Positions 45,914 through 58,912 of a stretch of DNA of 64,000 bases are shown here, piece after piece. This stretch comes from Eretmocerus hayati (Eukaryota > Arthropoda > Insecta > Hymenoptera > Aphelinidae). Each line of letters starts with the position of its first letter. The stretch's first letter is position 1. The notes under the pieces were generated by a model. It had not been told where the DNA came from. It saw only the letters and a list, made by a program, of their open reading frames with translations, and did no database searches. The translations under genes were made by a program, and so were the position numbers. The stretch covers positions 54,724,954 through 54,788,953 of the forward strand of contig CM056742.1 of the NCBI GenBank assembly GCA_029851415.1, written 5' to 3'.

Positions 45914-46759
45914 AGGTTTATTCGATTATGTCGCTCACAGCGCTCACAGTGCTCAGAGCACACCAGGTGGAAGCTGTGTTCAAAAAGTACTCAGGAAAAA
46001 TCTGCAAAAATTCATGTCGATAGCTCTTACTTTTCTCCACCCAAATCCGCTATTTGTTCATTTTCCTCCACTTTTGTTTATTTATAAAAAATTGTTAAAC
46101 AATAGCACCCTTGTAAGTTCGATATCTCAGCAGCGGTGTTGACTCCAACATCCGGAGATGTTTCAAATAATTCCTCCATGGCCAAATTGATTTCCTCCAC
46201 TCTTAGAACGACTGGAGCGTAATTTGTTTATTTGTCGTTGACTGGAAACATATTGGACGCCTTTGGGAATGATCAGCGCGTCTACCGCGCATGCGCGCCG
46301 CATAGGTGGGCGCATTGCCTCTACTCCGATATTTTTAATTAACTACATATAAACAAATTACGTTCCAGATATTCTAAAAGTGGAGGAAATTAATTTGGCC
46401 GTGGAGGAATTATTTGAAACATCTCCGGATGGTGAAGTCAATACCTCCGCTGAGATATCGCGCCTACGAGGTGGCTATAGTTTAACAATTTTTCATAAAT
46501 AAACAAGAGTGGAGGAAAATAAACAAATAGCGGATTTGGGTGGAGAAAAGTAAGAGCTATCCACATGAATTTTTGCAAATTTTTCTTGAGTAATTTCTGA
46601 ACACAGCTTCCACCCGGTCTCTCAACGCTTTCTAATCGAATGCTCGTTCGGATTAGGAGTGTTGAAAGCGCTTTCGTCCACTTTCGCTATAATTCCGTTC
46701 CTTCTACCCAGCGTCGCCCCGGTTCAGGTGGTTCGGCTTTTCCAAACCGGAATAAACCT
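45914..46759. mobile_element. Hairpin MITE, 0.85 kb
   Basis: Ends AGGTTTATTC and GAATAAACCT form terminal inverted repeats, and long internal arms match (for example agctcttacttttctccac with gtggagaaaagtaagagct). AAT flanks both ends (45911-45913 and 46760-46762), a possible 3-bp target duplication. The centre near 46280 is unpaired and GC-rich (gcgcatgcgcgcc). No coding capacity. It shares ends with the palindrome at 30284-30379. Confidence 0.8.
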
Positions 46760-46762
46760 AAT

Positions 46763-48540
46763 GTTTTGTGGTTTAGCAGACAGCCATCCCAGTGTTTTGA
46801 TCATGAATGACGAGTTTTAGCTGTCATTTTGGTGGCTTGTTTATTTATCAGATATGTATCCTTTCAACTTTATACATTACTATTACAGCCCTATTCGAAA
46901 GAACTCAATACTTTGTGTTTATTATTTTCAGGTATTTCAGACAGTAGTGGTGATGGAGGAAAAAAGTCATTATCATTGCCAAACTCATGCCAGGAAGTAC
47001 AGTATAGTATAGTAAGTATAGTATAGTAGGAAGTATAGTTGGATAGATTATTTTGAATGAAACTTTATTACTATGGACTCAAGCTGTTTCTGCTTTTGAC
47101 GTATATCATGGTTCTTATTTGGAAGACTATATATCAGGCACAAAGTGATCCTAATTCTATGTTCAGCTATGTATGGATCACAATATGGTCATTTTGATTA
47201 AATATATGAGATGGGCTAATGCGACATTTGGTTCCCTTCAGGTCTTATGTATTATTCCAACCAATTATCACAAAGTCATGATTGGTGTATCAAGTCTGTA
47301 CCATCATAAGCATATACGCCATGCATTGGCTCATGTTACTTGGCGTCCATTCATTTTTCCTGGTGTAAAGTGAAAAGTAGATGGGACAGCAATCGAGTAT
47401 TCCTCTCAGGTATGATCAAACTGTAACTAAGAAGGTGATCTTATAGCAGTTGAGTTGGACTGATGCGACAACTTAATATTTCAGGTTTTGAAGTGAGCTC
47501 TGAGTAGAGTTTGGAATGTTTAGATCAAAAATTGACATTGTGTTCATTTCAACGCATGGATACAATGCTAGTGGATGACTTGGAGAATATATAAGTGAGT
47601 GAACTGTGCCATACGACATTAGCATGCAAATGTCGTGCATCTTCTTACACCAAGTGAGTGGCTTAGCCATCTGATTAGATGGCAGCATCCTCAAGCCTTA
47701 TACACCAAAATATCAAGATGTGTCTACATGCCATTACTCGGTCACCGATACCTGTGTCATGCGAATGATGTGGTTACGTTAAGTTTGTGATCAAATGTGT
47801 TATTGGTGACAAAAGACTATTAGTGTTTCTTAAACAAGGATGAGGACCACTTCCATCCTTGACACTGTTTACTACCCAGTTATGACTATTATTTTGAGAT
47901 ATTTTTTAAGCGCTATTCTGGAATACCATTTCTATTTGTATACAAATTCTAGTTTTACTTTCTGTGAGATATTGTGTGTAATAATAAAATGAATGATTAT
48001 TGTTCTCATGTATGCAGCCACCATGATAGTCAAATCAGAAGTGCTATCATGAAGAAGCTATGCAGTTCCATTATAAATACTTGTTGATATTTCCATGACA
48101 AATGAGATAATTTCTCAATGAGGGCATCTGTATGATAACATCTATTTACTTTTGACCATCCCAAAGCTGTATGGAATTCATACACCTGGAGTGAGTTTTA
48201 TTATTCACAGGTGATATTTTAGAAATGTTTGATCCTTTTGCCTAAGTTTCCAACAAGGAAAGTATCCATTTTGATAATTATCTCCAGACTTTTCTTGGCA
48301 TTGACACTTACAAAAGAGTTCATCGACTGAAAATTCCTACCATGAACCCAATTTTATTCCTTCCAACAGAGTTGAATGTATTGATTTAGAACTTCATCTC
48401 AATAATAAGGAAACTCCTTGCTTCAGGCAAACCTTTTTCAAAAAATATTTGGGATCCTCATAGTTTTGTTAGGTCTGATCTAACTCCGACATTCTATTCA
48501 CAACTCCATGGCCCTTCATTTTCATTATAAAGCAGCATAT
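46763..48540. other. Intergenic DNA with possible exon debris
   Basis: Several short ORFs flanked by tttcag-like acceptors (near 46930, 47240) hint at decayed exons, but no protein family is recognisable. Confidence 0.3.
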
Positions 48541-48546
48541 ACAACA

Positions 48547-48548
<2 letters not shown>

Positions 48549-48594
<46 letters not shown>
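48549..48594. repeat. (GA)n microsatellite
   Basis: About 22 GA units without interruption. Confidence 0.95.
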
Positions 48595-48598
<4 letters not shown>

Positions 48599-48659
48599 AC
48601 AGGCGTAAGGGAGGGTTAGGTTCTTCCCTCACACAGAGTCTCTGCCCATGAGTTGCATC

Positions 48660-49045
48660 AAGTTGCATTATCCATCAGCAGTTGCCTGTATCTCTTATAC
48701 TGCTCATGCTACAGTCTGAAATTGATATATTAGTTATCCTCCTTGAATCCATCATTTCCAGTTCAATGATTGGATCAATGCAAATTCAACATTGCAGTAA
48801 TTGTGTGTTTATCTGATTAGATTCTACCTGTGTTGTGATTCATTTAAATGTTAGCAATTCAATTTTCCATTCATCTGAGAGATCTCTCAGGGCTCTATGG
48901 TCAGCTGATACATATTTGAAGTACAGCGTGCAGTATCTTTGCACTTCATATGAGCTTTCAAAGCGGAAACGGATGAGGGTTTCAACTCTTATTAGTGACT
49001 AGATCCTTACATCTGGTTTCTAATACTGCTTTTTAGTTTTGGTGA
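48660..49045. other. Non-coding stretch
   Basis: Nothing identifiable. Confidence 0.3.
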
Positions 49046-49049
49046 TAAG

Positions 49050-49205
49050 AATTTTTTTTTTTTTTTTTTTTTCATTTTATTGAACGGTCCCGAAGACCTT
49101 TTTACACGATCTATACAATATCTGCAATCAGATGCTGAGAAGAAAAGAAAATATGAAGAAAATATGAAAAAAGAAATTTGAAGTATAAGAATTAGAATTT
49201 GAATT
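49050..49205 (-). mobile_element. 3' tail of a retroposon (poly-A on the minus strand)
   Basis: A run of about 21 T at 49050-49071 is preceded on the minus strand by ttcaataaaatg, giving AATAAA plus poly-A. Upstream is gatcgtgtaaaaaggtcttcg. This looks like a truncated LINE or SINE insertion. The body is short and the family unknown. Confidence 0.55.
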
Positions 49206-49639
49206 ATAAGAATTTGAAGTATCATTCGAGTGATGTTTATGGTCTCATTCAGTCACAGAATAATACTGGCTCATACGATAGCAATGATTTCATTTAAAGA
49301 GTGGCTCTCATGTGTTAGGGCTCATTAAATAGAGGAAACATGAGCTGTTCGGTTCACTCGATAACAATAGTGTATGGCAGATAAATACATTCTGCAACAA
49401 AAATGCCAAAAAGGAGTTTGTCGCTTGAAAGTTTTTGATGTAGCTGATATGTGTTCTAAGGTCTTGCAGGTAGAGAGTTACTTCAAGTCATTATTACTGT
49501 ACTGTTCTTACACAAACCATAGTAGTGTATGGTGTGGTGCCTGTAGGAAGAATGAGTTAATCAGTTCAAATGTCGGAAGATGACCCTTATTCAAACTCAT
49601 ATTTTTGTGTCCCACTGATCCGCGTGATGGCGATACCAT

Positions 49640-50245
49640 GTAGATACTATCCGTGAGGGCGCATGTCTGTTATACACGGGTTTATACGAGGAAGCGCTCA
49701 CTCTGTCCGTGAGAGCGTGTGTCTGTTATACACGGGTTCTTATGAGGACTTGTCACTCTATCCGTGAGAGAGCGTGTGCGTTATACACGGGTTCTTATGA
49801 GGACCCGCTCCCTCTATCTGTGAGAGCGCGTGTGCGTTATACACGTGTTGTTATGAGGACTCGCGCACTCTATCTGTGAGAGCGCGTGTGCGTTATACAC
49901 GAGTTTTCATGAGTACTCGCTCACTCTATCCGTGAGAGAGCGTGTGCGTTATACACAGGTTCTTATGAGGACTTGCCATTCTATCCGTGAGAGCGCGTGT
50001 GCGTTATATACGGGTATCTATGAGGACTCGCGCATTCTGTCCGTGAGAGCGCGTGTGCGTTTTATACACAGGTTCTTATGAGGACTTGCCCACTCTGTCC
50101 GTGAGATCGCGTGTCTGTTATATAAACGGGTTTATATGAGAAGCAGTGCACTCTGGTTATGCCAGCGTTTTGTGAGAATTGGCGTGCTCTGACTATACAC
50201 GGGATAATATGAGGGTCGGTTCCCTCTGATTATACTCAGCGTTAT
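49640..50245. repeat. Minisatellite of about 60-bp units
   Basis: About ten imperfect copies of a unit with atccgtgagagcgcgtgtgcg and ttatacacgggttcttatga. Spacing is about 57-60 bp, and decay grows toward 50240. Confidence 0.85.
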
Positions 50246-50299
50246 AGGAGAATCGGCTCACTCTTTTTGCGAGGGCCAACCCTTTGCCGCACCCGGGCA

Positions 50300-51473
50300 C
50301 CGTATGAGTGTATAGTACCAAAAGTTCAAAACAGCGAATAGAGTTTTGTGATTATGATGAGACTGTGGTTTCCACAAATATTGAATCACTGAAAAATATG
50401 AAATTATTTCTTAAACATTTCCTTGAATGAATGCGTTTGTTTAATTTTGGCTACCATTCATCTGCAGTCTCGTTTCTCTGACCTTGTCTGCCTTAGCCTT
50501 GCTCAAATTTGAGACCTCCGCACATATATAGTGGGACTTGAAGTATTCATATTAGATTGGTATAATATTTTTTCCACGATAGTGAGATATACCTCATCGG
50601 TACCGCAAACTATGTCAATCGTTCAGATTCGAGATTAAAAGAGGAATATTTATTTCAGCCCAGAATTGACTAACAGGGATAGGAGAACATCTCAATAATT
50701 AGTCTCTACTGTTTACACTCGATCATGGTTACCTCATACAACCATTGCAACGCGTAAGTTCCCTGTACACAATGTGCAACACAACTAAACCATCTGACTT
50801 ATACTTGCATTTTGAATTTTCCTTTTGTTTTTTATTGTGTGCTATTTGCATGATATTGATTTAATTAACTCCATTTGAGTGTAATCTCGTTTTTTCTTCA
50901 ATGTCTATTTGTCTTTAATAGATATATATTATTATTCAAAAAGATTGGTTGCAGAGCATCCTTGAATTGTTTATAGTGAGAATACTCGGCAGATTGCTTC
51001 GCATTCGATTCTATCGTTTGTTCCATTGCCTCGCTACACAAAATGCCTACATCATTCTCCATTGTGCACGCTTTAATATCTCATGGGTTGTGGTTTGCAT
51101 AAACATTTTTGGAGGTTTTGGTTTAATTGGTTAACATTTCCACACATCCCCATCAAGGTGAGTTCATTTCACAGCACTAACATTCTTGAGCCATCCTAAC
51201 TCAAACAACCTGAATACTATTCCCACTTACAACTGTACCATCTTTGGTTTAGTGAATCAATTATAGTGAAGCATGGATTTGCTATTTTTGATTTTATCTG
51301 ATGTTGCAGAATTTAAGTGGTTTGGGATTCTTATCTATAGCTGGGAATCTTATTTGTGTCTCAAGTGTGATTTTTAGTGATCATTATCTGTCTTTTTCAT
51401 ATAAAAAATTGGGATTCAACCCATGATGAGCTTTATCTCAACCAATCGTTAACGTCGTCCAATCTAATTGTAG
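50300..51473. other. Upstream region of the three-exon gene
   Basis: AT-rich. It may include the promoter and non-coding 5' exon(s), because the first coding exon starts right after an acceptor-like attgtag. No clear core promoter is identified. Confidence 0.35.
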
Positions 51474-52592
51474 ATGCCAAAGGGCGGGAGCAAAATCCAT
51501 AAATTTCGCCAATCACCTCCAGGTGGTGAACACCAAAATATAGTTGCATATTTTGAGACACAGAATGTTTCTGAAGCATTACGAGATAGAGTAGAAAATA
51601 AGGGTCCTGAAGCACATTCTGGCGGATACGTCGTAAGTTATCCCATATTTATTAATATTATCGATGATTCCACCTATCATTCACATTTATCGATGCCCTT
51701 CTATCGCATTTCTAGTACCTGGGCATCGTGGCCCTTGATGATCCGAACGTTGCTGCAGAGAGGCGCAAAAAGTTTGCAGCCCGGCCTACAGCCTTTTCAC
51801 CTCGACAAACTTTAACTCGGACCAATTACAAAGGTGTATACATAAATTACAAGGAGTACATGAAATCTCTAGACACCAGCGACTCTGTTTTAGAGCGATT
51901 GCAGTTACATAATGTGTCCCAAATGTTCATAATATTCTACTTCGCAAGCATATTTCTCCATACACTCTATCTTCTCTGACAAGGTTCCGTACCATGTTCC
52001 GAATCATGGCAAAATTGAATCTCTCACAGAGGCCGAAGAGATAATTGAGGCCATACTGGAAGCCAACGCAGATAAGAAAGTAAATCCGATTCATTTGAGG
52101 AACGAAAGACTTCTTCAAGGTGACATAAGTTCATTCAAGAAAATTTTGCCCGGTTACATTGCGCACAATGGTCCTACGGATCTCGATCCGAATAATGAAG
52201 CTACCCTTGGCACGCTACATCCTTCAGTTTACTATGCTGGGGGGTATTCGTTCTCAGAAATTCTTCCGGAAGATGGATACGCTGAGAGTGTCCTTATTAT
52301 GCGTAGTTGCAGAGGAACAGGCTTAGAAAAAATATGGATCCTGATTGCCAAAGGTCACTTCGCGAGATTCAATTCCATAATGGTGAAGATAGCACAAGAT
52401 CTGATGAAAAATAGGGCAGGTTTCCATGAATGGGAAACGAATTGCGCGGCTCCCGTCAATCACAAATGCTTCGTGGTTACGCTTACATTTTTGAGAGAGA
52501 ATAAAATCCGATATGAAGTCATCTGTCAACACGAAGGTGACACGATTGTTGTTGATCAGTTTGTGCTTCGTCAAGTAGTGAATGTCGAATAA
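51474..52592 (+). CDS. Three-exon gene, 321-aa protein of unknown function
   Basis: Exons 51474-51632, 51716-51913 and 51984-52592. Introns are 83 bp (gtaagt...ttctag) and 70 bp (gtgtcc...gacaag). All junctions are phase 0 and the joined frame is open, strong evidence for a functional gene. The ATG at 51474 follows an acceptor-like attgtag, so a 5' untranslated exon is likely. The N-terminus is basic (MPKGGSKIHKF). A middle helix-rich part holds KIESLTEAEEII. The C-terminal 110 residues (from about GGYSFSEILPEDGYAE) look globular with alternating strands. No signal peptide or membrane helix. I do not recognise a family. Confidence 0.7.
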
Positions 52593-52659
52593 AACGAAAG
52601 TATAGCAATGAATTTTGGAATCAGGCGTTGGAGCGAGTCAGCACAGAAGTTTTTTAGAT

Positions 52660-53250
52660 GTGCGTGCAAAAAGAGTGCGATCAGATTCCTATCTTCTGTA
52701 TCCAAAAACGGTCATCCGTGTCCTGCACGATAATGTCCCTGCATTTTCCATACCAAAGCAGAGATGCAGCGTCATTTGAAGCTCCTGCACAGGAAATCCC
52801 CCGTCAAGAGATTGTTCGTGTGCCACAGATGCCAAGGCAATTACGCATCTCAAGCCCATCTGACTGCTCATTTGCAGAGTTGCGGCTCAAAACGGAGAAA
52901 AAAAATGAAGAAGATGTGTCATAAATGCAATAAGAGCTTTGTCGAATCAAAATATCACGAGAGAAAATGCCAGAGACCATGCCCTTTATGCGTTAAGCCA
53001 CAGTCGGCCAGGGGCTATGCTCGTCATTTAGCCTTTTGTGAATTTGAAAGAATCCAAAATCTCACGAGCAACGCTACAATCCATGGAAGTCGAGATAAAT
53101 ATGTGCAAACTGATATTGAGGCGGCTGTGCAACCATCAGTGCACTGGCAATGTTCAAGGCACGCTTACTCTTAGTGAGCTATGTTTTAGTTGTGGAGGAA
53201 ATAATTCTCATCTTGCCAAATGCGTGGACAGACCTACGTCGAATCCATGA
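52660..53250 (+). CDS. Zinc-finger protein ORF, probably partial
   Basis: The frame 52764-53174 encodes a 136-aa protein. It starts with half of a C2H2 finger (MQRHLKLLH), then CHRCQ...HLQSC, CHKCNKSF...HERKC and CPLCVKPQ...HLAFC, all C-x2-C...H-x3-C type. Such fingers bind nucleic acid or protein. Upstream sequence in the same frame has a TAA at about 52731, so the first finger needs another exon. Downstream, another frame gives CFSCGGNNSHLAKC, a CCHC-like cluster, suggesting continuation after a splice or shift. It lies about 170 bp after the unknown gene, on the same strand. Confidence 0.45.
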
Positions 53251-53387
53251 ATTAAATCCATTGTCACCATTCAGGAACATAAAATACTTTGGAAAATTGA
53301 CGGCGAAGATTTTCTGTTGCTTGCTGAAACCTGAGTGCATAAGAAGTATGTATCAAGTACTATTTATGCACACGTGAATTTCTTTTC

Positions 53388-53606
53388 ATGATCAACCGCA
53401 ATGAGTATTGGAATTCAACTCAAGATTGTGATTCAGCGTTCAATGTGCTGTTTGGTCTAACACTTGAAATGATCAAACCTCCAAAATGTGCATGTGATGA
53501 CAAGCTCATAGCATTAATTGGATATTTCTCAACGAATCTACTTCGAATCTCTTCTGCGAAAGAGTTGCAATCTCAACCTGTAACCATTTTTCGTGGTTTA
53601 ATGTGA
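53388..53606 (+). other. Possible terminal exon
   Basis: Open frame of 72 codons containing CACDDKLIALIGYFSTNLLR, after tttcttttcatg. It might belong to the zinc-finger gene. No family is recognised. Confidence 0.25.
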
Positions 53607-55154
53607 CATAAATGTATTTGGAAAAGAAATCGGGCATCACTATGTGAATTTATCTGATTCCCGGTTTCCCCCAATAACCAGAACACGGCATGGGATTGAG
53701 CGATGAAATTTTTGGCTGTTAAAGTTCCTTCTCATTCTGATGGTTTCTGAGTTTTTTAGATCTTACAGTCAGTTTCGACTTCAAGAAAGAATCCAGTTAT
53801 CTTGGTATCTTCAACTTCATAGAGTCAATCATTCTATAAAATTATCAAATTAATAATCGGACATTGTGAATCTATTCATGTGATTGGGATTTCTGATATT
53901 AATGGGAAAATATGATTTATTCGCCTGCTTCTATTCGAATTATTTTCATTTCTCGAGAGTCAGTTTTTGTAGAGATCCTGTCGAGCTGGTTTACATTCGT
54001 AAAAGCAATCACAATTTGCTTCGTGGATACATTGGTGAAAACTTATTCCATAGAGTTCCACAAAGTCTATTCCATAGAGTTTCTCATGCGTGGCTATTTT
54101 GATTGATAACCTTTGGACCAAGTTTCATGTCGTGTTCGAATTTCATCGTTGTGAACATTCCCTAACTTCCTCGTCTATTGAATTCGTCTCGAAAAATTTT
54201 GATATTTAGATATTTTTGACAAACGCTCCATTGAGGCGAATTGAACGGTAGAGAAAGATGGTAATTCCTTCATTTTTTCAATTTCAAAATGAGTTTCAAG
54301 TAAGCTATTATTTATTGAGTCGTTATTCATTCGTTTCCATTTTATTTAGCGCAAGATGAGATCCTGTCGTATATACGTAGATCAATAACATCTGGAAAAA
54401 TTGAACTAAAATGGATGTGGCGTCCGTTCGCCGCATTAAAAAAGTTAGAATATAGATTCCCTCATAGAAATCAACCTATTGACCACCCATGCGTCTGTTA
54501 TTATTGATTAACAATTCTTAATATCCCAAACATTTCGGATAATCTACTCGAAGCGTGTTATCTTTGAAAACCATGTAAGAACGTCGATGCTCATTTGTCA
54601 GGGTCATGACGTGACGCACTACTGAATATTCTCGAATGCATTTCAAAATTATAAGACAAAATTATAAGATAAATTACAATCATGATAAAATTATTGTATT
54701 CATTAATCTTCATTAGAATGGACGAGAGGAAATTCTGAGATCTAGTTTGACACAGATCTCTCCAAAAATCGAGTAATCTATCTGATTCAAACCGCCAAGG
54801 ACTGGTAAGTTATAGTATCGATCACCGGATGGATGGAGGTGAGATTATCAACTCGCCTCTTCATTATTGTTTGAGGCAAGAATGACGGAGTTTCCCACGA
54901 GCACTGAAACGAACTTGGCTAGTAATTGGTAGGTCAATCAAAATTTGTCTGCAACACCCAGCTAGATTTCTCACCTGCTTTGTGATATAGCCATATCGAA
55001 GCTTCGTTCTCTATTTCTTCCCGTAACATATCATATTGACATAAATATTGGTATTCTACTCCACGTGGCAACCAGAGGAATATATAGTGTGAATAATCCA
55101 CTTCTCTTGAAGGTTGAGTTATTTGGAATATTTTGGAGTCAGATTAGTATATTG
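53607..55154. other. AT-rich intergenic DNA
   Basis: No gene or clear repeat. Confidence 0.4.
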
Positions 55155-55157
55155 TTA

Positions 55158-58124
55158 TAGACTAAGAGCTAGCTCGGAAATTAGGGATTGATCAGAGGCA
55201 CGAGCTGCCTCAACGTAAAATGACGCCAATTGTCCATGGAAACATGAATCCGTTGGAATTAGCACGCTAACCTGGTACAGGAAAAAGGTGGCGGCCGGGA
55301 AAGCCCCCGAGTTTTCCGGGTTGATGGAATTGATGAGAGGCAAGGATGAAACTTTTTTCTGATGATAGTATTAGCAATAACAAACCCGAAAATCTTGGAG
55401 GCAAAAAGCCACCCCCGTGCCTAGGGGTTGGCAGCCTGCCCTTAAGTCCCCCAAAAAATTGGAAAAAGTTTTGATGAGGGGCAAGGCTGCCTCCTGGAAA
55501 TATCGATTCTTTGAGTGATTTCAAGACCCTATGCACGGAGGCAGAGCCCTAGCCTGGTACAAAGTCCCGGAAAATGCGTTTCCGTGATAGCAGCCGGGCG
55601 ACAGATTGATGACTGCGGAAAACGTTTTGATGAGAGGCAAGGCTGCCTCCTAATAATATCGAATCTTTGAGTGATTTTGAGACCCTATGCACAAAGGCAG
55701 AGCCCTAGCCTGGTACGAAGTCCCGGAAAATGCGTTTCCGTGATAGCAGCCGGGCGCCAGATTTATGACTGCGGAAAAAGTTTTGATAAGAGGCAAGGCT
55801 GCCTCCTGAAAATATCGATTCTTTGAGTGATTTTAAGACCCTATGCACGGAGGCAGAGCCCTAGCCTGGTACAAAGTCCCGGAAAATGCGTTTCCGTGAT
55901 AGCAGCCGGGCGACAGATTGATGACTGCGGAAAACGTTTTGATGAGAGGCAAGGCTGCCTCCTAAAAATATCGATTCTTTGAGTGATTCTAAGACCCTAT
56001 GCACGGAGGCAGAGCCCTAGCCTGGTACAAAGTCCCGGAGAATGCGTTTTCGTTATAGCAGCCGGGCGCCAGATCTATGACTGCGAAAAAAGTTCTGATA
56101 AGAGGCAAGGCTGCCTCCTAAAAATATCGATTCTTTGAGTGATTCTAAGACCCTATGCACAAAGGCAGAGCCCTAGCCTGGTACAAAGTCCCGGAAAATG
56201 CGTTTCCGTGATAGCAGCCGGGCGCCAGATTTATGACTGCGGAAAAAGTTTTGATAAGAGGCAAGGCTGCCTCCGGAAAATATCGATTATTTGAGTGATT
56301 TTAAGACCCTATGCACAAATTGAAAATCTTTTTAAAGCATGTGCTATGATGTATTTGCAGTTTCTTATACAGGACCTTCGTCTAGACAGTGTAATCGTCT
56401 ACGACAGCGATGAAAAATGAATGAATATATGTCATGCACCTTTGTTCAAATATGTTCTCATAAGTTACATACGATGACATTTACTACTCCTTTTTCGTAA
56501 TAAAGGTTTCAAAAATCACTTGCTTTATTTTCTCTGTGAACAATTAAGTATATTTGCAGGAGGTACCCGCATAAGATCAAAATCTTGTCGTTATTCGCTA
56601 TTGTGGAAGTTGTGCTGCCACCATGAAGACGCATTTTCCGAGACTTTGTACCAGGCTAGTACCTAGGCTAAACTTTGTACCAATCGATATTTTCCGGAGG
56701 CAGCCTTGCCTCTCATCAAAACTTTTTTGGCAGTCATAAATCTGGCGCCCGGCTGCTATAACGAAAACGCATTTTCCGGGACTTTGTACCAGGCTAGGGC
56801 TCTGCCTTTCTGCATAGGGTCTTAAAATCACTCAAAGAATCGATATTTTCAGGAGGCAGCCTTGCCTCTTATCAAAACTTTTTCCGCAGTCATAAATCTG
56901 GCGCCCGGCTGCTATAACGAAAACGCATTTTCCGGGACTTTGTACCAGGCTAGGGCTCTGCCTTTGTGCATAGGGTCTTAAAATCACTCAAAGAATCGAT
57001 ATTTTCCGGAGGCAGCCTTGCCTCTCATCAAAACTTTTTTGGCAGTCATAAATCTGGCGCCCGGCTGCTATAACGAAAACGCATTTTCCGGGACTTTGTA
57101 CCAAGCTAGGGCTCTGCCTTTGTGCATAGGGTCTTAAAATCACTCAAAGATTCGATATTTTCAGGAGGCAGCCTTGCCTCTTATCAAAACTTTTTCCGCA
57201 GTCATAAATCTGTCGCCCGGCTGCTATCACGGAAACGCATTTTCCGGAACTTTGTACCAGGCTAGGGCTCTGCCTTTGTGCATAGGGTCTTAAAATCACT
57301 CAAAGAATCGATATTTTCCAGAGGCAGCCTTGCCTCTCATCAAAACTTTTTTCGCAGTCATAAATCTGGCGCCCGGCTGCTATAACGAAAACGCATTTTC
57401 CGGGACTTTGTACCAGGCTAGGGCTCTGCCTTTGTGCATAGGGTCTTAAAATCACTCAAAGATTCGATATTTTTAGGAGGCAGCCTTGCCTCTCATCAAA
57501 ACGTTTTCCGCAGTCATCAATCTGTCGCCCGGCTGCTATCACAGAAACGCATTTTCCGGGACTCTGTACCAGGCTAGGGCTCTGCCTTTGTGCATAGGGT
57601 CTTAAAATCACTCAAAGAATCGATATTTTCAGGAGGCAGCCTTGCCTCTTATCAAAACTTTTTCCGCAGTCATAAATCTGGCGCCCGGCTGCCATCATGA
57701 AAACGCATTTTCCGGGCCATTGTACCAGGCTAGGGCTCTGCCTCCGTGCATAGGGTCTTGAAATCACTCAAAGAATCGATATTTCCAGGAGGCAGCCTTG
57801 CCCCTTATCAAAACTTTTTCCAATTTTTTAGGGGACTTAAGGGGAGGCTGCCAACCCCTAGGCACGGGGGTGGCTTTCTGCCTCCAAGATTTTCGGGTTT
57901 GTTATTGCTAATACTATCATCAGAAAAAAGTTTCATCCTTGCCTCTTATCAATTCCATCAACCCGGAAAACTCGGGGGCTTTCCCGGCCGCCATCTTTTT
58001 CCTGTACCAGGTTAGCGTGCTAATTCCAACGGATTCATGTTTCCATGGACAATTGGCGTCATTTTACGTTGAGGCAGCTCGTGCCTCTGATCAATCCCTA
58101 ATTTCCGAGCTAGCTCTTAGTCTA
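55158..58124. mobile_element. Foldback element with tandem-repeat arms, 2.97 kb
   Basis: TAGACTAAGAGCTAGC at 55158 recurs inverted at 58124, with TTA on both sides (55155-55157 and 58125-58127). The outer 400 bp of each arm is almost identical in reverse. Inside, each arm is a tandem array of about 156-bp units (ggcaaggctgcctcc ... gcctggtacaaagtcc ... gcagccgggcg): about five on the left (55480-56330) and about eight on the right (56590-57830). A unique core of about 260 bp lies at 56330-56590. A TTA duplication fits PIF/Harbinger-type integration; the form resembles foldback elements. No transposase is present. Confidence 0.85.
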
Positions 58125-58261
58125 TTAGTTCTGTTTTACTGTCGATTCATTCCATCTTCAGCAGCTTCATTTTCCGCAATCACCCTTTGGGTCTGCGGTA
58201 AAATCACCTGGCGTTTTATATTTTCATCGTGGCGAGTTTCGCGACCAAGTCATATCGAAAA

Positions 58262-58510
58262 ACACTGATTTAATTTCCGTGAGCGAGATGATTCACCCCA
58301 GCAGATACTCCAGTCACACTCTTTTATAAGCACTGTTTTGGCCATCATCTGCACTAATATATCCACGCTATCCAGCGTTCTATCAAGAAACATCGGTTTG
58401 ATTTTCGTAAGCGAGATGATACACCCTAGCAGATACTCCAGTCACACTCTCCTATGAGCACTGTTCTGGACATCATCTGCACTAATATATCCACGCTATA
58501 TAGCGTTCTG
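58262..58510. repeat. Two tandem copies of a 118-bp unit
   Basis: Units share agcgagatgat, agcagatactccagtcacactc and catcatctgcactaatat, with about 10% difference. Confidence 0.8.
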
Positions 58511-58574
58511 TGTATCCTAAAGATACAGCGACTGACTCAAGTCACCACTCTTGAGTTCAACTCGATACCTCAAG

Positions 58575-58912
58575 CATCTCACAAGGGGAACACCAACCTT
58601 GTGGGTCCTGGATCTTGGTGAATCTTTGGGAATCTTGTTGTTTTGGTGAGAAATGAAGGTACCCAAAAGGGTTTTGTCCAATGGGCTTCCTATCTCGAGA
58701 TACAGCTATGGAAGTTGACATTGTCCATATAGGCCCATATTAAAATGACACATATATAGATATACTGACAATGCTTACCACCATGGCAGTATCTCAGGAT
58801 AGGAGGCCCATTGGACGAAACCCTTTTGGGTACCTTCATTTCTCACCAAAACAACAAGATTCCCAAAGTTTCATCAAGATCCAGGACCCGCAAGGTTGGT
58901 GCTCCCCTCGTC
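58575..58912. mobile_element. Hairpin MITE, 0.34 kb
   Basis: The arms begin AGGGGAACACCAACCTTG on the left and end GGTTGGTGCTCCCCT on the right, and contain gagaaatgaaggtaccc in reverse of each other. Arm similarity is about 95%. No clear target duplication. Confidence 0.8.

Noticed and set aside
49640..50245. CRISPR-like array
   Set aside because: Units are contiguous diverged tandem repeats without unique spacers, in a eukaryotic context. The repeats at 55480-57830 and 60270-60780 are rejected likewise.
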